Shown here in pieces: positions 46,271 through 54,828 of a stretch of 64,000 nt of DNA. The notes beneath the pieces are model-generated. The model did not search any database, had not been told where the DNA came from, and saw nothing but the letters and a program-made list of their open reading frames with translations. The stretch is from CATQHB01 sp965262595. GTDB lineage: Bacteria > Chloroflexota > Dehalococcoidia > Lucifugimonadales > UBA3495. Position numbers and translations under genes: made by a program. Position 1 is the first letter of the stretch. Each line of letters starts with the position of its first letter. The stretch covers positions 2,604,001-2,668,000 of the forward strand of contig OZ253548.1 of NCBI GenBank assembly GCA_965262595.1. The letters are read 5' to 3'.

Positions 46271-47128
46271 ATGGCCGGTAATGGCAATCAGGTTAGGGTC
46301 GGCAACGTGGAAATTACTTCCCTGTCCGACGGCATCCTGGAGTTTGACCTGTGCAATTTCTTCCCCAACCATAAGTCCGATGATGAGTGGCAGCCCTATA
46401 TGCAGCACCTCACCGATGAACATAGGGTGCGCTTCAACCTGGCCTCCTACCTCATCCGCTCCGAGGGACGCACCCTGCTGGTGGACACCGGCATGGGCGC
46501 CCGGCCGGCCGATGCTCCCGAAACTCCCTGGGGCGAGCTGATGCAGGATTTCGAGACCCACGGACTCCGGACCGGCGACGTGGATATGGTGGTAATGACC
46601 CATCTGCACCGGGACCACGTGGGCTGGAATCTGACGCCCCGGGCGGATGACGGCAGCAAGTTCGAGCCTACTTTTCCTCGCGCCCGCTACTGGATGAGCG
46701 TCAAGGATTGGGAGGCTTGCCACGACCCGGAGGTGATGCCCACCCGCTTTCCCAACGCGGCCACCACCGTCTGGCCTTTGGAGGAGCTGGGCCTGATTGA
46801 GTTAATGGACGGGGAATATAGCCTGACCGGCGAGCTGACCGCCATTCCCTCGCCGGGCCATACGCCGGGCCACATGAGCATCAGGATAAGCTCTCAGGGC
46901 GAGCAGGCCATAATTCTGGGCGACGCGATTCACAATCAGGCGCAGGTTCACGAGACCCACTGGGTCTCCCGGGCCGATATGGACCCGGAGCAGACCCGCA
47001 TCACCCGCAGCTCCTTGATGGATCAACTGGAGCAGGAGGGGATGCTGGGGATAATCGGCCACTTTCCCGCTCCGGGGTTTGGCAAGGTGGTGCGCCTGGA
47101 AGGGCGCCGCTATTGGCAGGCCCTCTAG
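46271..47128 (+). CDS. MBL-fold metallohydrolase
   Basis: The dinuclear metal site of the metallo-beta-lactamase fold is clear: HLHRDH at 111-116 (H111, H113, D115, H116), later PSPGHTPGHMSI and ILGDAIHN. It belongs to the large group that includes quorum-quenching lactonases and other esterases; substrate unknown. The start at 46271 follows GAGG. The LLM flavin enzyme follows 48 bases later, so they may form an operon. Length 285 residues. Confidence 0.88.
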   Translation: MAGNGNQVRVGNVEITSLSDGILEFDLCNFFPNHKSDDEWQPYMQHLTDEHRVRFNLASYLIRSEGRTLLVDTGMGARPADAPETPWGELMQDFETHGLRTGDVDMVVMTHLHRDHVGWNLTPRADDGSKFEPTFPRARYWMSVKDWEACHDPEVMPTRFPNAATTVWPLEELGLIELMDGEYSLTGELTAIPSPGHTPGHMSIRISSQGEQAIILGDAIHNQAQVHETHWVSRADMDPEQTRITRSSLMDQLEQEGMLGIIGHFPAPGFGKVVRLEGRRYWQAL

Positions 47129-47176
47129 CCCCGGAGTTTACTACCAAATACCGTTTTAACAATTAGGTGATTTTTA

Positions 47177-48229
47177 ATGAACTTTGGCCTCTTCCACTCG
47201 GTTCAGTTGCCGGACCCGTCCAAGCAGAATCAATACTATCGGGATGCCCTGGAGCAGGTGCTTTGGGCGGAACAGTTGGGTTACGATTCCGTTTGGATGA
47301 CCGAGCACCACTTTTCCCGTCACGGCATCGTTTCCGCCTCCCTGTCGGTGCTGGCCTACCTGGCCGGACTCACCAGCTCCATTCGGCTGGCTACCGCCGT
47401 TACCGTTCTGCCGTTCCATAACCCGATTCAGGTTGCCGAGGAGGCCGCTACCGTTGACCTGCTCAGCAACGGACGCCTGGACCTGGGCGTGGGACGAGGC
47501 TACCAGTGGGGCGAGTTCCACAAGTTCAATATCCCGATGGAAGAGGCCGACCGCCGCTTTCAGGAGTCCATCGGCGTGATGACCAAAGCCTGGACTGCCG
47601 AGGAGCCTTTTGACCACCGCGGCGAGTTCTGGACTTTCAATGATATGACGGTGCATCCCAAGCCGGTGCAGTCGCCCCATCCTCCCCTGTGGGTGGCCGC
47701 CGCCAGCCCCGGCAGTATGGACCGGATTGCCCAGAACGACTGGAATCTGCTGGTCGGTCAGGGTCTGACCTTTGACCAGGTGGGCGAGCAGACGGCTTAC
47801 TTCAAGGGAGCGGTCGGCGAGGCCGGCGGCGACTATGACCCCAACCGGGTGAAGGTGGCCCGGGCAATGTACACCGCCCCCACGGCGGAGCAGGCCCGCC
47901 GCGATGCCGAGGAACCCTTTATGTGGTTCAAGACGACCGGCGATGAGGTGGGCGCCCCTCCGGATCGCCGGGGCGAGTTGCTGCCGGATAACTACCAGCA
48001 ATACCGTCGCCGCTTCGCCGCCGAAACCACTTTTAACTATGAAGATATGGCGGAAAAAGTCATCCTCTTCGGCTCTCCGGACCAGGTGGCCGAGCGGGTG
48101 GAACGGCTGCGCCAGTCGGGCGTAGAAAGCATCATCTTCTTTACCAACTACGGCGGCATCGAGAGCCAGAAGGTCAAGGACTCGCTGGAATTATTTGCCA
48201 CCGAGGTAATGCCCCATTTCCAGGATTAA
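47177..48229 (+). CDS. LLM-class flavin-dependent oxidoreductase
   Basis: This 350-residue luciferase-like monooxygenase is a TIM-barrel FMN or F420 enzyme. Family blocks are GYDSVWMTEHHFSRHG, RLATAVTVLPFHNPIQVAEE, LSNGRLDLGVGRGYQ and HPPLWVAAASPGS. EHHF and the FMN-type sequence suggest a bacterial-luciferase-like monooxygenase, but the cofactor cannot be fixed from sequence. It follows the MBL gene on the same strand and may share its promoter. Confidence 0.9.
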   Translation: MNFGLFHSVQLPDPSKQNQYYRDALEQVLWAEQLGYDSVWMTEHHFSRHGIVSASLSVLAYLAGLTSSIRLATAVTVLPFHNPIQVAEEAATVDLLSNGRLDLGVGRGYQWGEFHKFNIPMEEADRRFQESIGVMTKAWTAEEPFDHRGEFWTFNDMTVHPKPVQSPHPPLWVAAASPGSMDRIAQNDWNLLVGQGLTFDQVGEQTAYFKGAVGEAGGDYDPNRVKVARAMYTAPTAEQARRDAEEPFMWFKTTGDEVGAPPDRRGELLPDNYQQYRRRFAAETTFNYEDMAEKVILFGSPDQVAERVERLRQSGVESIIFFTNYGGIESQKVKDSLELFATEVMPHFQD

Positions 48230-48326
48230 ACTGGGCTGCCGGGTTTATATATTTGGGGGCGTCCGACGGCGGGCGCCGTTGAGATTGTTAAAGGCTGCCG
48301 GTCAAGGTCTATAGTCAAGAGAAGAC

Positions 48327-48360
48327 ATTCGTGCATATTCGTGTCCATTCGCGGATAAAC
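48327..48360. repeat. Dispersed repeat, copy 2 (inverted)
   Basis: This is the inverted counterpart of 43250-43283 (ATTCGTGTCCATTCGCGGAT core), ending directly before the next start codon. Confidence 0.8.
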
Positions 48361-48364
48361 CTTT

Positions 48365-49120
48365 ATGGCGCCGTTTGGCTCCCGAATCACAAGAGGGTCG
48401 CAGCGGTCAGCTCTCTGGACTTGGCGGCGCCACGTATTGGAGGTTGCCCTCTACGTCGGGGTGTACCTCTTTTACCTGCTGACCCGGGGCCTGGTATTTT
48501 CCGGCGATGCGGTGGCCCTGGCTAATGCCGAGGGGATTATGGCCCTGGAACAATCTCTGGGCCTTTTCCGCGAACCCGCCTGGCAGCAGTGGGTTCTGGT
48601 CCACAGTCAGCCTCTGGCAATTTTCCTGAACTGGGTCTATATCATTACCTACTGGCCCATTATCCTGGGCGTGGCCTTGTTTCTGTACCTTACCCGCCGC
48701 CGCACTTACTGCTACTACCGAAACGTGGTGCTGATAAATCTGGCCTTTGCGCTGGCCCTGTTCCTGCTCTTTCCCCTGGCGCCGCCCTTCAAGACCGTTT
48801 ATCTGGTGGACACCATCCAACTCTTCGGCCCTACCTTCTACGGCAGCCCGGCGATGGCCGGGTTCTACAACACCAACGCCGCCATGCCCAGCCTGCATTT
48901 CAGTTGGACCTGCATCTTTGGCTGGCTGTTCCTGCGGGAGTTGAAGGGGTGGTACAAGGTTCTGGGGCTGGCCTATCCCCTGCTGACTTTCGGCTCCATT
49001 GTCATCACCGGCAACCACTTTATCCTGGATGCCGTGGCAGGAGCGCTGCTGGTGGGAGTGGCTTTTGCGGTGGCTGGATGGGCGCGGCGGCTTACAGCCC
49101 AATCCGCCAAGACTCGCTGA
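48365..49120 (+). CDS. PAP2/Aur1-like membrane phosphotransferase or phosphatase
   Basis: This protein has about six transmembrane segments and the catalytic blocks of the inositolphosphotransferase Aur1/Ipt1 branch of PAP2: NTNAAMPSLHFSWT (PSLH) and GNHFILDAVAGALL (GNHxxxD). LFPLAPPFKTV matches the first block of that branch. In bacteria such proteins act on lipid head groups; the reaction is unknown. Its last 29 bases overlap the end of the convergent zinc-ribbon gene. Confidence 0.82.
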   Translation: MAPFGSRITRGSQRSALWTWRRHVLEVALYVGVYLFYLLTRGLVFSGDAVALANAEGIMALEQSLGLFREPAWQQWVLVHSQPLAIFLNWVYIITYWPIILGVALFLYLTRRRTYCYYRNVVLINLAFALALFLLFPLAPPFKTVYLVDTIQLFGPTFYGSPAMAGFYNTNAAMPSLHFSWTCIFGWLFLRELKGWYKVLGLAYPLLTFGSIVITGNHFILDAVAGALLVGVAFAVAGWARRLTAQSAKTR

Positions 49121-49793
49121 AGATATTGGCGAAAGTAACCAGCCAAATCAACACCCCGATAATCCCAAAGGTGATTTCCCCCACCCCTATTTTGGCCGAG
49201 GTTACGCGCAAGTAGGTAAATCCTTGCCAGTATCGATTAAGGTTACTCTGAAGGTAAAGGAGCAGTCCGGCAGTCAGGGCTATTGAGATAAAGTCAATGA
49301 CGGCAATAGCTATTGCGTCATCCTGTGTCATTGGGTCAAGACTGAAAGACGCTCTAAATGAGATATTTTCTAACACAGCTACAATTACCACCAGCACTAC
49401 CGCCAACCAGGGCTTGATGGAACCGGATATGTCGGCGTCGCGCATCAAATCCCTGAAGGTCCGAGCATGGGCATAGGTGCGAAAAAGGCCATAGATCGGC
49501 ACAAAAAGGGTGAGAGTGTGCCATACAGGATAAGCTTCGGCTTGGGTATGGTCCCTAAAGTGCTTCCAGGTGATATAGAACCAGTAGAACAAGTACAGCC
49601 CGTAGGACAGCGCCGTCATAAGCAGGACGCGTTGCAGGGAAATGTGGAAGGGCAATTCCGTGTATATTCCCGTTCCAACATTCGCCTCAATACCACCACC
49701 CCTACCCAGCGCACCGGACAGGGCTGCACCGCAAGTGCCGCAAAAATCGGTGGAAGGCTGAAATTCGTTGCCGCAATTTGGACAAAAAGGCAT
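49092..49793 (-). CDS. Zinc-ribbon membrane protein (DUF4234-like)
   Basis: The N-terminus is a zinc ribbon, FCPNCGNEFQPSTDFCGTCG (two CxxC). It is followed by four or so hydrophobic segments, the first being LLMTALSYGLYLFYWFYITW, which with the KHFRDHT that follows looks like DUF4234. The function is unknown. At 233 residues it is complete, and it overlaps the PAP2-like gene tail to tail by 29 bases. Confidence 0.75.
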   Translation of the reverse strand: MPFCPNCGNEFQPSTDFCGTCGAALSGALGRGGGIEANVGTGIYTELPFHISLQRVLLMTALSYGLYLFYWFYITWKHFRDHTQAEAYPVWHTLTLFVPIYGLFRTYAHARTFRDLMRDADISGSIKPWLAVVLVVIVAVLENISFRASFSLDPMTQDDAIAIAVIDFISIALTAGLLLYLQSNLNRYWQGFTYLRVTSAKIGVGEITFGIIGVLIWLVTFANIFSESWRIGL

Positions 49794-49903
49794 TATATTA
49801 CCGTTCTTTAGCTGTATGGGGTTTTAGGTTTTTAAACAGCTCAAGGCTATTCCGAAGCGGGCAGACTTTCCCCCAAGATGGTGGAAGACGCAGTTGGAGT
49901 TAT

Positions 49904-50344
49904 TCACTTCCCGTTATCATCCCGCGGCGCAGTCGGAGGCGGTTCGTCAAAAGGGTGGCCTTCGCGCTGGGCGTCCTGCCAGCGTTCATACCAGGCAAGC
50001 CATTTCTTGCGTTCTTCTTGCGCCTCTTCGCGCGCCTGTTCCAAAGCTTCCCGCTGCTTCCGCTGGTCCCGTTCCTTGAGCCACTGTGCCAGCATTACGC
50101 CCTCCAAAATTACGTATGCGCTTGCCGCGATATTGAGGATATTTGCAGTCATTCCCCGCTGGACGGCCAGGATGTTCTGTACCGCGTTGTCTCCGGTTCG
50201 GTAAACCACCTCGTCCCAGATGGTCAGCCCCAGAAAAACCAGGTACTGGAAGGCGAAGATGCCGCCGTACCAGCGTCCCCAATGGCCGGGGATACTCCAG
50301 ATAGCTTGCCGCGCCGGGGGTTGCTCGGGCCGACTGGTTTGCAC
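49904..50344 (-). CDS. Uncharacterised small membrane protein with coiled-coil end
   Basis: Not recognised. The 146-residue protein has two hydrophobic segments (about 29-45 and 66-84), separated by a short loop. A charged helical region follows (KERDQRKQREALEQAREEAQ) and then a Pro-rich end. This is the topology of a small two-span membrane protein with a cytoplasmic coiled coil. It lies downstream of the CoxE-like gene on the same strand, 152 bases away. Confidence 0.6.
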   Translation of the reverse strand: MQTSRPEQPPARQAIWSIPGHWGRWYGGIFAFQYLVFLGLTIWDEVVYRTGDNAVQNILAVQRGMTANILNIAASAYVILEGVMLAQWLKERDQRKQREALEQAREEAQEERKKWLAWYERWQDAQREGHPFDEPPPTAPRDDNGK

Positions 50345-50496
50345 CTTATCACCACGTCAACAATCCTGGCAGGATTATATGTGGGATGGTCGTGGTCGGC
50401 GCTACCCCCAAAGGTCAGTAATTTCCTACCCCGGAGCTTCAAATGGAACTTCCAATCAGGGAACTTCAACGCCGGAGGGGAAGATGGGTGCATGGA

Positions 50497-51939
50497 CTAA
50501 GCCGGCGGTATTTGCCCCCACAAGGGGTGGCGAAAGGTGGGGCCAAGCGCCGGGTTCATGTCCTCCCGACGCCGGGACGGAGCAGCGGGTGCGGTCTGGG
50601 CTTCCGGTTCCGGCGTTGGGGCTGCCGCCCGGATGCGTCTTGAACCGGGGGTTCTTCGGGGGCCCAGGCTATTCAGGTGGCGGGCCAGGGATTCCAGGCT
50701 GTTCAGGTTGTGCACCGGCAGGAAGTCGTCAATGTAGGGCAAGGCCGCCTGCATTCCCTGGGTCAGCGGCTGATAGCGCGGCGAACCCAGCAGCGGGTTA
50801 AGCCAGATTAGGCGGTGACAACTGCGCTGGAGTCGAGACATTTCCCGGGACAACAATTCCGGCTCTCCCCGGTCCCAGCCGTCGGATATAATCAAAACCA
50901 CCGAGCCGTTGCCCAGCGTCCGCCGCGCCCAATCATAGTTAAAGGTCTTGAAAGCCTCCCCGATGCGGGTGCCTCCGGCCCAGTCCGGCACCGCCCGCGA
51001 CACCTCGTTCACCGCCTGGTCGATGCTCCGGTAGTTCAGGTAGCGGGTTATCCGGGTCAGCCGAGTGGCGAACAGGAAGGCTTCCACCCGGCCCAAGTCT
51101 CCGGCGATGCTGTGAATGAAGTGGAGCAACATCCGGGTGTAGCGTTCCATTGAGCCGCTAACGTCGCAGATTAGAGTCAGCGGACGGGGCTTTTCCCGGG
51201 GCTGCCGATAGGACAACTCCAGCAGTTCACCACCATACTGAAGGTTTTGGCGGAAGGTTTTTCGCCAATCCAGGGCGGCGCCGTCGCCGGATTGGGTGCG
51301 GCGGGTACGTCTTTGGCCCAAGTCCCAGGAAAGCTCGCTAATCATTGTCCGGGCCTGGGCAATCTCGACGGGAGAAAAGTCGGCGAAATCCTTTACCCGC
51401 AGGACTTCCCGGGCGCTGTAGGTCTGGCTCATATCCACGCCGGCCTGGTCTTCCGGGGTATTGCCCAGGGCGTCGCCGGAATCCGAATCGGCTTCGTCTG
51501 CTGCCGGCGGCGGGCCAACCTGGGGATTGCGATAACGCCGCTCTTCGCCCATGCTGCGCAGGTCCCGGGTGCTGATGCCGTGGGAAGGACGCCGCCAAAA
51601 CACCTGGAAGGCGTCGTCGAACAAGGTCAAGTCCTGCTTGCGGTGTACCAGCAGGGCGCGGGCGGCATGGCGGAAATCCTGCTTGCGGCCAATCGGCACC
51701 GACTCGGTGGCCCGTACCAGGTCCAGCATATTGCCGGAGCCGAAGTCCAGCCCCAGACGGCGCAGCGTCTCCCCGAAGAGCATCAGGTTGTGCAGGATGT
51801 GGCCGGCGCCGTTGCCATCGCTGCCGTCGTTGCCATCGTTGCCATCGCTGACGTCGTCTTCGTGAACCTCACGGACATCCTGGACGTTGGCGGCGCCGGT
51901 GTCGGCGGGATGTTGATTTGCGGAATGTTGCGCGGTCAT
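50497..51939 (-). CDS. VWA-domain protein, CoxE-like
   Basis: This 480-residue protein has a von Willebrand A domain with the metal site DVSGS (D259, S261, S263), a threonine later in the domain, and VVLIISDGWDRGE. CoxE/VWA proteins work with MoxR ATPases such as CoxD as chaperones for metal centres. Here the MoxR gene is 33 bases upstream on the same strand, so the pair is conserved. The N-terminus holds a Gly/Asn/Asp repeat (DGNDGNDGSDGNG) encoded by short tandem units. No CO dehydrogenase genes are in the window. Confidence 0.85.
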   Translation of the reverse strand: MTAQHSANQHPADTGAANVQDVREVHEDDVSDGNDGNDGSDGNGAGHILHNLMLFGETLRRLGLDFGSGNMLDLVRATESVPIGRKQDFRHAARALLVHRKQDLTLFDDAFQVFWRRPSHGISTRDLRSMGEERRYRNPQVGPPPAADEADSDSGDALGNTPEDQAGVDMSQTYSAREVLRVKDFADFSPVEIAQARTMISELSWDLGQRRTRRTQSGDGAALDWRKTFRQNLQYGGELLELSYRQPREKPRPLTLICDVSGSMERYTRMLLHFIHSIAGDLGRVEAFLFATRLTRITRYLNYRSIDQAVNEVSRAVPDWAGGTRIGEAFKTFNYDWARRTLGNGSVVLIISDGWDRGEPELLSREMSRLQRSCHRLIWLNPLLGSPRYQPLTQGMQAALPYIDDFLPVHNLNSLESLARHLNSLGPRRTPGSRRIRAAAPTPEPEAQTAPAAPSRRREDMNPALGPTFRHPLWGQIPPA

Positions 51940-51972
51940 AGCAGTTCTCGGTAGCGTTGGCCCAAACCGGAG

Positions 51973-52947
51973 TTAGGCCCCGCCCCCGCCGCCTCCTCCC
52001 CCGCCGCGGCCACCCCGCCGCGGCCCTCGGTTCATGGAACGCTCCAGGATATTCCGCACCGGCTCGCCCCGCACCAATTCAATGTCGTCCTGGTACTTCA
52101 GCATGATGCCCAGGGTATCGTCGATTACCTGAGCGTCCAACTCGGTTTGGTTCAGGGCCAGCAGCGCGGCCGTCCAGTCGATAGTCTCGGAGACGCCGGG
52201 AATCTTGTAAAGTTCCGTCTCCCGCAATTCCTGGATAAACCCGGTAACCTGTTGGGCCAGCCGCCGCGGCGCCTGGGGCATTTTGGAGCTGACGATTTGC
52301 AGCTCCTTTTGGAAGTCCGGGTAGTCAATCCAGTAGTAGAGGCAGCGTCGTTTCAGGGCGTCGTGAATCTCCCGGGTGCGGTTGGAGGTGATGATGACGA
52401 TGGGCGGATGGGCCGCCCGGTAGGCGCCCAGCTCCGGGATAGTTATCTGAAAGTCGGCCAACAGTTCCAGCAGGAAGCCCTCAAACTCCTCATCCGCCCG
52501 GTCCAGCTCGTCAATCAGCAGCACCGGCGACTGCTCCCGGCTCTGGTCAATGGCCTGGAGCAGGGGGCGCTTGATTAAAAACCGTTCACTGAACAGGTCT
52601 TCGGTGGCCGATTGCCGGTCCAGGTCTCCGGCCGATTCCAGCAGCCGAATTTCCAGCATTTGGCGGGTGTGGTTCCACTCATAAACCGCGTGGTTGATGT
52701 CCAGCCCCTCGTAACATTGTAGTCGGATTAGCTCGGTGTTGAGCCCCTGAGCCAGGGCGCGGGCGATCTCGGTCTTGCCCACCCCGGCTTCGCCCTCCAG
52801 GAAAAGGGGCCGTTGCAGCGTCAGGGCCAGGAAGACGACGACGGCCAACCCCCGGTCGGCCACGTATAGCTGTCCGCTTAGCAGGTTTTGCACTTCGTCG
52901 ATGGATGCGGGAATGACGTCGGCAGTGGTCAAGGCAGGCTCTCCCAT
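51973..52947 (-). CDS. MoxR-family AAA ATPase, CoxD-like
   Basis: The P-loop is LEGEAGVGKTEIARALA (G52-T59), Walker B is LLIDELDRADEEFEGF and sensor 1 is IVIITSNRTREI. MoxR ATPases remodel metalloenzymes with a VWA partner. At 324 residues with a C-terminal Gly/Arg tail (RGGRGGGGGGGGG), it is a normal MoxR with an added low-complexity end. It is followed by the CoxE-like gene; a metalloenzyme client is not in this window. Confidence 0.88.
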   Translation of the reverse strand: MGEPALTTADVIPASIDEVQNLLSGQLYVADRGLAVVVFLALTLQRPLFLEGEAGVGKTEIARALAQGLNTELIRLQCYEGLDINHAVYEWNHTRQMLEIRLLESAGDLDRQSATEDLFSERFLIKRPLLQAIDQSREQSPVLLIDELDRADEEFEGFLLELLADFQITIPELGAYRAAHPPIVIITSNRTREIHDALKRRCLYYWIDYPDFQKELQIVSSKMPQAPRRLAQQVTGFIQELRETELYKIPGVSETIDWTAALLALNQTELDAQVIDDTLGIMLKYQDDIELVRGEPVRNILERSMNRGPRRGGRGGGGGGGGGA

Positions 52948-52990
52948 TATGTTATTCGGTTGGCCGGGAATTCTGCGTATTACCTGGAGA

Positions 52991-53311
52991 TCAGAATTGC
53001 CCGCTTCCGGTTAAAGTTTCCTCGTCATCCAACTCGGCCAACAACTGTTCAACTGGCAGGAACGTCTGTTCCTGAACTCTCTTAATGTCGCGGCGCAGAG
53101 CGACCATCAACTCAGGGTCAGACATGACTTCCAACGTCTCAACGATTGACTCAAACAAATCCCAAGGCATTACAGCCAGTACCGGAGTACCGTGGCGGGT
53201 TAGCGCCACCGCCTGGTTTCTTTCAGCAAGGCGCTCGGGTAACCGGGTAAGCATTGCCCTGGCTTTAACAATGGGTATTTGCTCCACCCCATCACTCCAG
53301 TTTTCAGTCAT
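52991..53311 (-). CDS. Phd/YefM-like antitoxin
   Basis: The 106-residue protein has the Phd/YefM N-terminal fold (KARAMLTRLPERLAERNQAVALTRHG, then PVLAVMPWDLFESIVETLEV) and an extended C-terminal toxin-binding tail. Its ATG shares one base with the TAA of the upstream toxin gene (TAATG), so the toxin comes first, the reverse of the common order. Confidence 0.78.
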   Translation of the reverse strand: MTENWSDGVEQIPIVKARAMLTRLPERLAERNQAVALTRHGTPVLAVMPWDLFESIVETLEVMSDPELMVALRRDIKRVQEQTFLPVEQLLAELDDEETLTGSGQF

Positions 53312-53652
53312 TAGCTTCCTTCCCCTTCTTCCGGTGGCTGGACAAGGCCCAACTGAACTAGGCGCTGGGCTAGGGCATAAATGTCCCGTCTGTCTCCACT
53401 GCGACGCAACCCAGCCGCTACCACAATGACTCTAACCTGGTCCTGGTCTATCCGATAGACAACGCGATAACGCTGTCCAACGGCACGAATCGACCGATAC
53501 CCGGACAATTTCCCGGTAAGCGCTCTTCCCTGCTTTTCCGGCTCTTGTGACAAGTTGGCGGCACGTTGCAAAATCTGGCGTCGTATGCGGCGGTCTGCGA
53601 CGTTTTTGAGCGTTTCTGCTGCCTCTGCGGTAAATTGAACTTGGTAAGCCAT
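53311..53652 (-). CDS. RelE/ParE-family toxin
   Basis: The 113-residue protein shows the RelE fold: MAYQVQFTAEAAETLKNVADR, then LTGKLSGYRSIRAVGQRYRVVYRIDQDQVRVIVVAAGLRR in parts. LSGYRSIR and RYRVVYRI are the typical beta strands with the conserved arginines. The start at 53652 gives normal length; a frame to 53700 adds a less likely N-terminus. It is coupled to the downstream antitoxin by a one-base overlap. Confidence 0.82.
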   Translation of the reverse strand: MAYQVQFTAEAAETLKNVADRRIRRQILQRAANLSQEPEKQGRALTGKLSGYRSIRAVGQRYRVVYRIDQDQVRVIVVAAGLRRSGDRRDIYALAQRLVQLGLVQPPEEGEGS

Positions 53653-54029
53653 TCTGTAATTCGGTGACAACCGGTATCCCCGCCGGTTATTGTATCCCAT
53701 CGGCCCGGCTATTTCACCCTAACGCCCTCGTCTCGCAGGGCAATCGCGTCCTAATTTTCGGTAGCTCCCCAAACCACCAACTGCCTTTTCTTCGCTACTT
53801 TGTACCTGGTCATTATGCGTACGCTCTGTCAATATGCGTATGATCTGTCATTATGAGCATATTCTGTCATTCTGAACGGAGTGAAGAATCCCAACTCCTG
53901 CCGACAGTCAATTCTCTGGTCATCAAGGTTTCTAATGAGAAAGGTTGGAATTCTTCGCTCCACTCCGTTGCGCTTAGAATGACACCGCAGGCCGTTGCGC
54001 TCAGAGTGACACCGCCGGGGTTCTTGGAA
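53653..54029. other. Gap filled with repeats
   Basis: No gene is seen. A series of degenerate CTGTCATTATGCGTA-type units lies at 53810-53870. It is followed by a palindromic element (53865-53984) and a further fragment (GTTGCGCTCAGAGTGACA) after it. Confidence 0.6.
53865..53984. mobile_element. MITE-like palindromic element, sibling of 34033-34150
   Basis: TGTCATTCTGAACGGAGTGA with AGAATCCCAAC at the left is inverted at the right as GTTGGAATTCTTCGCTCC...AGAATGACA. The arms match the element in the nitrate operon (TGTCAT-CTGA, GGATTCTTCACTCCGTTCAG). Confidence 0.65.
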
Positions 54030-54767
54030 TTAAGACGCGGTTGCCCCGCCTCGGCCCGGATACTCCTCCAGAAAGTAGCTTTGCACCAGCCGCCGGAGGG
54101 TGGCCCAGTGGTCGCCCAGCGATTCTTTTTCGGAGTCGGTAAGCTGGTTGTAGTATTTGCCCGGCTTGGGGAAGTACCATAGGGGGAATACCCAGAACCC
54201 CGGCGCGTGGGGGCCAACCTCGCCGGCCTCGGCGTTTTCGGCGATGACGCCGCTGGCTCCCTTCAGTTCCCAGGTCTTCAACGGCCGGCCCCGGTCGGCA
54301 ATCGCCAGGGCTTCGACCCAGGAGGCTTCCCGTCCCGCGCCGGTGTGGGGACGCATCAGTTCCAGCAGTCGCCGCCGCCGCTCGGCGTCATCGGCGGCCG
54401 GGCCGGCAAAGCGTTGGGTGTAGCGGCTCTCCCAGTTCAGGCCCAGGGCCGGCGCCACCAGTCCACCGTCCGAGGCGATGACCAGCATTGATCCTTGCCG
54501 CGACCACTCCTGAGCCTTTTCCCGGGCTATCTGCTCATGGGTTGCCCCGGTCTCGGCCGGGTCGGCGGCCAGGCCCAACTCGGCGGGGGTAACCGGAGCC
54601 AGGGGCAACCCTTCCAGCAGCCGGCGCAACTCCTCCTGCTTGGCCGGGTTGCCGGAGGCCAGCAGGATGGGCGTGGCTTGGGCCGCCGGTGCGGCGTTGG
54701 GGGTATTGGTATTGTTGTTAGTATCGTTGTCGGTATCGTTGTCGGTATCGTTGTTTGTGTTGGTCAT
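54030..54767 (-). CDS. XTP/dITP diphosphatase (RdgB/HAM1 family)
   Basis: It hydrolyses non-canonical purine triphosphates such as dITP and XTP to keep them out of DNA. Family motifs are LLASGNPAKQEELRRLL (SxNxxK), ETGATHEQIAREKAQE (family E-TG-TF-x-x-N-A-x-x-K-A, here with H for the usual Asn/Phe positions altered) and LVIASDGGLVAPALG. At 245 residues it is longer than the usual 200, mostly through an N-terminal Asn/Asp/Thr tail encoded by 12-bp repeats. Some altered motif residues make the activity less certain. Confidence 0.78.
   Translation of the reverse strand: MTNTNNDTDNDTDNDTNNNTNTPNAAPAAQATPILLASGNPAKQEELRRLLEGLPLAPVTPAELGLAADPAETGATHEQIAREKAQEWSRQGSMLVIASDGGLVAPALGLNWESRYTQRFAGPAADDAERRRRLLELMRPHTGAGREASWVEALAIADRGRPLKTWELKGASGVIAENAEAGEVGPHAPGFWVFPLWYFPKPGKYYNQLTDSEKESLGDHWATLRRLVQSYFLEEYPGRGGATAS
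54721..54756. repeat. 12-bp tandem repeat at the RdgB N-terminus
   Basis: Three copies of GTATCGTTGTCG (the last ends TTT) encode the NDTD repeats of the protein tail. Frame is preserved. Confidence 0.85.
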
Positions 54768-54828
54768 TGGTTAACCGGGCCGTCGGCGATTGCCGGAGGC
54801 GGCTGCAGGATATGGCTGCAGGAGGTGA

